In this document: one piece after another, positions 5,267 to 8,198 of the stretch
Position numbering within the stretch: position 1 is the stretch's first letter
How the letters are laid out: the number at the start of each line of letters is the position of its first letter
Assembly (NCBI GenBank): GCA_030605915.1
Contig: JAUWHM010000147.1
Span: 1-8,198, forward strand
From: Nitrospirota bacterium
GTDB taxonomy: Bacteria > NPL-UPA2 > JAGMAN01
Direction: 5' to 3'
Length of the DNA stretch: 8,198 bases
Position numbers and translations under genes: made by a program
Notes under the pieces: model-generated
Seen by the model: only the letters and a program-made list of their open reading frames with translations
Databases searched by the model: none
Told to the model about the DNA's origin: nothing

Positions 5267-6259
5267 ATGCCTATTATTGTAATAGTTGTAGGGATAGTTG
5301 CTTTCTTTATCCTTTTCACCTGGCTGATACCGGTGCAGCTCTGGATCGCTGCTCTGGCGGCCGGGGTAAAGGTGGGAATCTTTAACTTGATTGCCATGCG
5401 GCTTCGTCGAGTGCCGCCTCCGGTAGTCGTCAACTCGCTGATTATGGCTCACAAGGCTGGTTTAGAGATGACCAGCGACAGCATAGAGGCCCATTACTTA
5501 GCGGGAGGAAATGTAGTGCAGGTAGTCAAGGCTCTGATCGCGGCTGATAAGGCTAATATTGGTTTAACCTTTGAACGAGCCTGTGCCATTGATTTAGCTG
5601 GAAGGGACATATTGCAGGCAGTTCAGATGAGCGTTATGCCCAAGGTAATAGATGCCCCTGACCCAACCAAGGGAAAACCAGTCGTTGATGCCGTAGCGAT
5701 GGATGGCATCCAGTTAAAGGCCAAGGCCAGGGTTACGGTGCGAGCCAACTTAGATAGATTGGTTGGTGGAGCAGTGGAAGAGACAATCATTGCCCGGGTA
5801 GGTGAAGGAATCGTGACCACTATCGGCTCGGCTGAGACTCATAAGAAGGTCTTAGAGAATCCAGATATGATATCCAAGAAGGTTCTGGAGAAGGGACTGG
5901 ATTCCGGAACTGCTTTTGAGATTCTCTCCATTGACATTGCTGATGTAGATGTGGGAGAAAATATTGGAGCGCGCCTGCAGACTAAACAAGCTGAGGCTGA
6001 TTTGCAGATTGCCAAGGCAAAGGCAGAGGAAAGAAGAGCCATGGCCGTGGCCCAGGAGCAGGAGATGAAGGCGCGGGTCCAGGAGATGAGAGCGAAGGTG
6101 GTGGAGGCGGAAGCAGAAGTTCCAAGAGCTATGGCTGATGCATTCCGCAAAGGCAACATGGGGATAATGGATTATTACCGGATGAAGAATATCCAGTCTG
6201 ATACCGGAATGAGGGATTCCATCGCCGGGCTGGGACCGAAGGAGGAGAAGAAAGAGTAA
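5267..6259 (+). CDS. floA: Flotillin-like protein FloA (YqfA/UPF0365 family)
   Basis: FloA scaffolds functional membrane microdomains. The product is 330 residues, essentially the length of B. subtilis FloA (331). It has an N-terminal hydrophobic segment (about 3-45) that probably enters the membrane as a hairpin, RLRRVPPPVVVNSLI (45-59), a PHB/SPFH-like domain through about residue 235, and an Ala/Glu/Lys-rich coiled coil (about 238-292, QTKQAEADLQIAKAKAEERR) typical of flotillins. The tail contains FRKGNMGIMDYYRMKNIQSDTGMRDSIAG, characteristic of FloA. AAGGAGG lies 5 nt before the ATG but inside a strong hairpin. Two NfeD genes upstream repeat the conserved NfeD-flotillin association, and the next ORF overlaps its stop codon, so the genes probably act as one membrane unit. 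Confidence 0.96.
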   Translation: MPIIVIVVGIVAFFILFTWLIPVQLWIAALAAGVKVGIFNLIAMRLRRVPPPVVVNSLIMAHKAGLEMTSDSIEAHYLAGGNVVQVVKALIAADKANIGLTFERACAIDLAGRDILQAVQMSVMPKVIDAPDPTKGKPVVDAVAMDGIQLKAKARVTVRANLDRLVGGAVEETIIARVGEGIVTTIGSAETHKKVLENPDMISKKVLEKGLDSGTAFEILSIDIADVDVGENIGARLQTKQAEADLQIAKAKAEERRAMAVAQEQEMKARVQEMRAKVVEAEAEVPRAMADAFRKGNMGIMDYYRMKNIQSDTGMRDSIAGLGPKEEKKE

Positions 6260-6681
6260 TGGATAGTCTTATCCCCCTTCTCTGGCTCATATTTATAGTC
6301 ATCTGGATCATCTCCGCTTTGGCCAAGAAACGGGTAGGGGTAGAGGGGCAAAAATATGAGGAGGAAGAGGAAGGCTCTCCATCTCCTCCTCCTCGTCATG
6401 AGGAGACATTAGAACGCTTCTTAAGAAGATTGGCTGGAGAAGAAGAGAAGCCAAAAGCAGTGCCTCCACCTGAAATTAAGCCAATAGTTGAGACGGTGGA
6501 AACGCTACCTCCGCCCGAGGTGGAGGAACCTCCTCTTAGAGTAAAGATTCCTCCTGCTCCTTCGGAGATGAGGGAAGAAATCAGTGGACCAATACTGGAA
6601 CTGGTTGACTTAGAGACACTTCGCCAGGGAGTAATCCTGGCTGAGATTCTCGGTCCTCCTCGGGCGGAGCGGCCATTTTAG
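6259..6681 (+). CDS. Small one-TM, proline-rich protein with conserved-looking C-terminal tail
   Basis: I do not recognise a named family. The 140-residue product has an N-terminal TM helix (about 4-22) and KKR just after it, placing the remainder in the cytoplasm. An acidic stretch follows (EEEEEG, 34-39), then a region rich in Pro and Glu (40-103) that is probably disordered, with a short charged helix ETLERFLRRLAG (49-60). The C-terminal helix LETLRQGVILAEILGPPRAERPF (118-140) resembles short tails I associate with uncharacterised bacterial proteins ending in an EILGPPRA-like motif. Its ATG overlaps the floA stop (TAATG), so translation is coupled and a role with FloA is likely. It could be an adaptor that docks partners to the flotillin scaffold, but that is inference. 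Its stop lies 1 nt from the convergent coiled-coil gene. Confidence 0.8.
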   Translation: MDSLIPLLWLIFIVIWIISALAKKRVGVEGQKYEEEEEGSPSPPPRHEETLERFLRRLAGEEEKPKAVPPPEIKPIVETVETLPPPEVEEPPLRVKIPPAPSEMREEISGPILELVDLETLRQGVILAEILGPPRAERPF

Positions 6682-6682
6682 T

Positions 6683-7060
6683 TTACTTGGAAGATTTTTT
6701 CTCTGCCTTCCGCAGAGTATTGATCTGACTCTGTTTGTCCTTAATCTCTCTTTCTATCTTCTTTATCTCCTGAGAGAGTTTCTTCACTGAGGGCTGGTCT
6801 ATCTTCCTCTCAATGCCTAACTTATAGGCCTTCGCCCCCAATTCCTTAAACTTCTCTTCCATCTTCCTCCTCAAGCCAACGATGTCCAATCTGAGCTTTC
6901 CCACCTTGGAGGCTTTAACTATCTCTTGCTCTCCTCGCTTAGCTAATTCGACTGCTTCGTCGCCTAACTTCTTCAATCTCCTTACTGCACCATCCCAGTA
7001 TTTCTTGGCCTCCTCAGTGGTAAAGAACACCTCTGGGCGCTCTTTCTTTTTCTTAGCCAT
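6683..7060 (-). CDS. Small basic coiled-coil protein, function unknown
   Basis: A 125-residue, strongly charged protein from ATG 7060, with AGGAGG 8 nt upstream. A GTG at 7069 is in frame but overlaps that ribosome site, so it is less likely. The N-terminus (MAKKKKERPEVFFTTEEAKKYWDGAVRRLKKLGDEAVELAKRG, split by charge) and the rest are predicted almost entirely helical. The central GKLRLDIVGLRRKMEEKFKELG segment precedes a heptad-like stretch at about 90-120 (KKLSQEIKKIEREIKDKQSQI). No signal peptide, TM segment or catalytic motif is seen. It overlaps the upstream DUF3352-type gene by 8 nt and is presumably translated with it. A structural or chaperone-like role is possible but unproven. Confidence 0.85.
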   Translation of the reverse strand: MAKKKKERPEVFFTTEEAKKYWDGAVRRLKKLGDEAVELAKRGEQEIVKASKVGKLRLDIVGLRRKMEEKFKELGAKAYKLGIERKIDQPSVKKLSQEIKKIEREIKDKQSQINTLRKAEKKSSK

Positions 7061-8198
7061 TTCCTTCACCTCCTTTCAATTCACCTTCTTCAACCGCTAA
7101 ATAGAATAGCTGCTCAGTGCCTTCCTCATCAGTAACGGTACTGGTGCCTAAGGACTTGAGGAGCTTCATGGATTCAAGGAGAGGATATAGAGTGCCTTCA
7201 AGGTTTTTCTTTAGATTTTTTACTTCCTTCTCCTTCGCCTCCAGCCCTTTCTGCCAAGCTTCTAACTTCTTTTCTCTCTCCTCTGGGGTCTCAAATTCAC
7301 CCGTCTCTATCCTCTCCTTCTCTCCTCTTATCCCGCTTAACTGCATCTCCTGCATAGAGACTGCCCAGTCAGCTATCTTCCGGATAAGGGATAAACTTTT
7401 CTCCACATTCAGGTAGCATAGACTACTCGGCTTCTCTGTGAAGATGGACTGAACTCGCTTGAAATTGGCATCCTTGCTCAGGGAATCTTCCTCACCCTTC
7501 CTGGTATCAATTACCTTCTTTATAGCTGAGGTGGTGGTGCTGATGATGAGGAAATCTTTAACGAAGGCATAACCTGGCCTCAGGAAAGGAATTTGGAGGA
7601 AATTTATCTCCTCCCCTTCATATTCTTCCACTGCAAACTGAAAGGGCATCTTCTTCTCTTCGCTCAACTTTTCCTTTATCCTGGTCAAGGTTTCCTTTGC
7701 CCTGGCTTCATCCTTCACCTCAATCATCAGAAAATAGCTGGGCATAGGAAACATTCCCTCTAAGCTCACTTCGGAAATGGCATAGGCAAACTCCTTTCCC
7801 ATCCAGGAGAAAATATCGTTCTGAAGATTAAGCTCCCATTTGGTTTCAAAGGTCTCGATTCCCTTCGAGATGAGCTCAGCTGTCTCTTGATTCTGTTCCT
7901 CTAAAGTCTTCTGGAAATATTTCCAGTAAATATTCATATCAAAAGTGAAACCAGCGAACAGGACCGAGCCCTTTGGAATGTAGCTGAGGCTGCCCAGCCC
8001 GGTCGGTTTATAAGAATACATCTGGAGCAACTCTTCATCCGCCTTCTCCTTATTCAGGAGGAGGTAGGACTTGACCCACAGTCCTTCCTGAAACCAGCTC
8101 GCCCCTCCTAGCGCCTTAAATGGTTCAAAGGAAGCGCTGAGACGCCCTTTCGCCTCTTTGCCTGGCAACTTCTCTTTCAAAATCTCTTTCATCTTCTC
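7053..8198 (-). CDS. DUF3352-type protein, 5' end outside the window
   Basis: 381 residues are visible. The frame is open to the right edge, and the first ATG in it (8192) has no usable upstream sequence, so the true N-terminus, perhaps with a signal or membrane anchor, is probably missing. The pattern fits DUF3352: GSLSYIPKGSVLFAGF (an 'is the protein a good value' beta-strand region), FSWMGKEFAYAISE, MIEVKDEARAKETLTRI, and FVKDFLIISTTTSAIKKVID. These are alternating strands and helices of a repeated extracytoplasmic fold of unknown function. A long charged coiled coil lies near the C-terminus (about 290-340, EEREKKLEAWQKGLEAKEKEVK). Its last codons (GGEGNG) contain the ribosome site of the downstream coiled-coil gene, which overlaps it by 8 nt. 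The family assignment is by pattern memory and moderately sure. Confidence 0.78.
   Translation of the reverse strand, partial: EKMKEILKEKLPGKEAKGRLSASFEPFKALGGASWFQEGLWVKSYLLLNKEKADEELLQMYSYKPTGLGSLSYIPKGSVLFAGFTFDMNIYWKYFQKTLEEQNQETAELISKGIETFETKWELNLQNDIFSWMGKEFAYAISEVSLEGMFPMPSYFLMIEVKDEARAKETLTRIKEKLSEEKKMPFQFAVEEYEGEEINFLQIPFLRPGYAFVKDFLIISTTTSAIKKVIDTRKGEEDSLSKDANFKRVQSIFTEKPSSLCYLNVEKSLSLIRKIADWAVSMQEMQLSGIRGEKERIETGEFETPEEREKKLEAWQKGLEAKEKEVKNLKKNLEGTLYPLLESMKLLKSLGTSTVTDEEGTEQLFYLAVEEGELKGGEGNG

Overview
The window comes from a bacterial chromosome. It has Shine-Dalgarno sites, sigma-70-type promoters, a tRNA with an encoded CCA end, and tightly packed operons. Gene content (NfeD protease plus flotillin FloA, a NagA-type deacetylase, DUF3352) fits an uncultivated, probably anaerobic bacterium of moderate GC. 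I cannot name the phylum, and nothing here is phage or plasmid backbone.

Layout. 1-2560 is a minus-strand unit: a consensus promoter and a candidate operator, then an AbiEi-like antitoxin gene, an AbiEii-like nucleotidyltransferase toxin gene 1 nt downstream, then a nagA-like deacetylase gene 19 nt further on. The nagA gene starts with TTG and runs off the left edge. The abiE pair is visibly more AT-rich than its neighbours and lies just beyond the 3' end of a tRNA-Gln(UUG) gene (2670-2744, minus), as accessory cargo at a tRNA locus often does. 2745-2940 holds GC-rich hairpins that look like a dispersed intergenic repeat.

2942-6681 is a plus-strand membrane-protein cluster. A perfect TTGACA-16-TATAAT promoter, whose -35 box is one arm of a perfect 8-bp inverted repeat, precedes a full-length NfeD-type membrane serine protease. 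A second, protease-less NfeD follows with no spacer; it repeats the C-terminal part of the first. A 230-bp region packed with inverted repeats comes next, then FloA (flotillin-like) and a small one-TM, proline-rich protein whose start overlaps the FloA stop. NfeD and FloA are known partners in membrane microdomain organisation, so this is probably a functional unit like B. subtilis yqeZ-floA-yqfB.

6683-8198 is a convergent minus-strand pair: a DUF3352-type protein (5' end outside the window) overlapping by 8 nt a small basic coiled-coil protein.

The most interesting signal is upstream of floA. The ribosome-binding site is one arm of a perfect 11-bp hairpin, and a mutually exclusive hairpin would free it, so the leader looks like a two-state translational switch. 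Just upstream lie two inverted copies of a two-tier palindrome that share a TAGGAT loop core, probably an undescribed dispersed repeat family.
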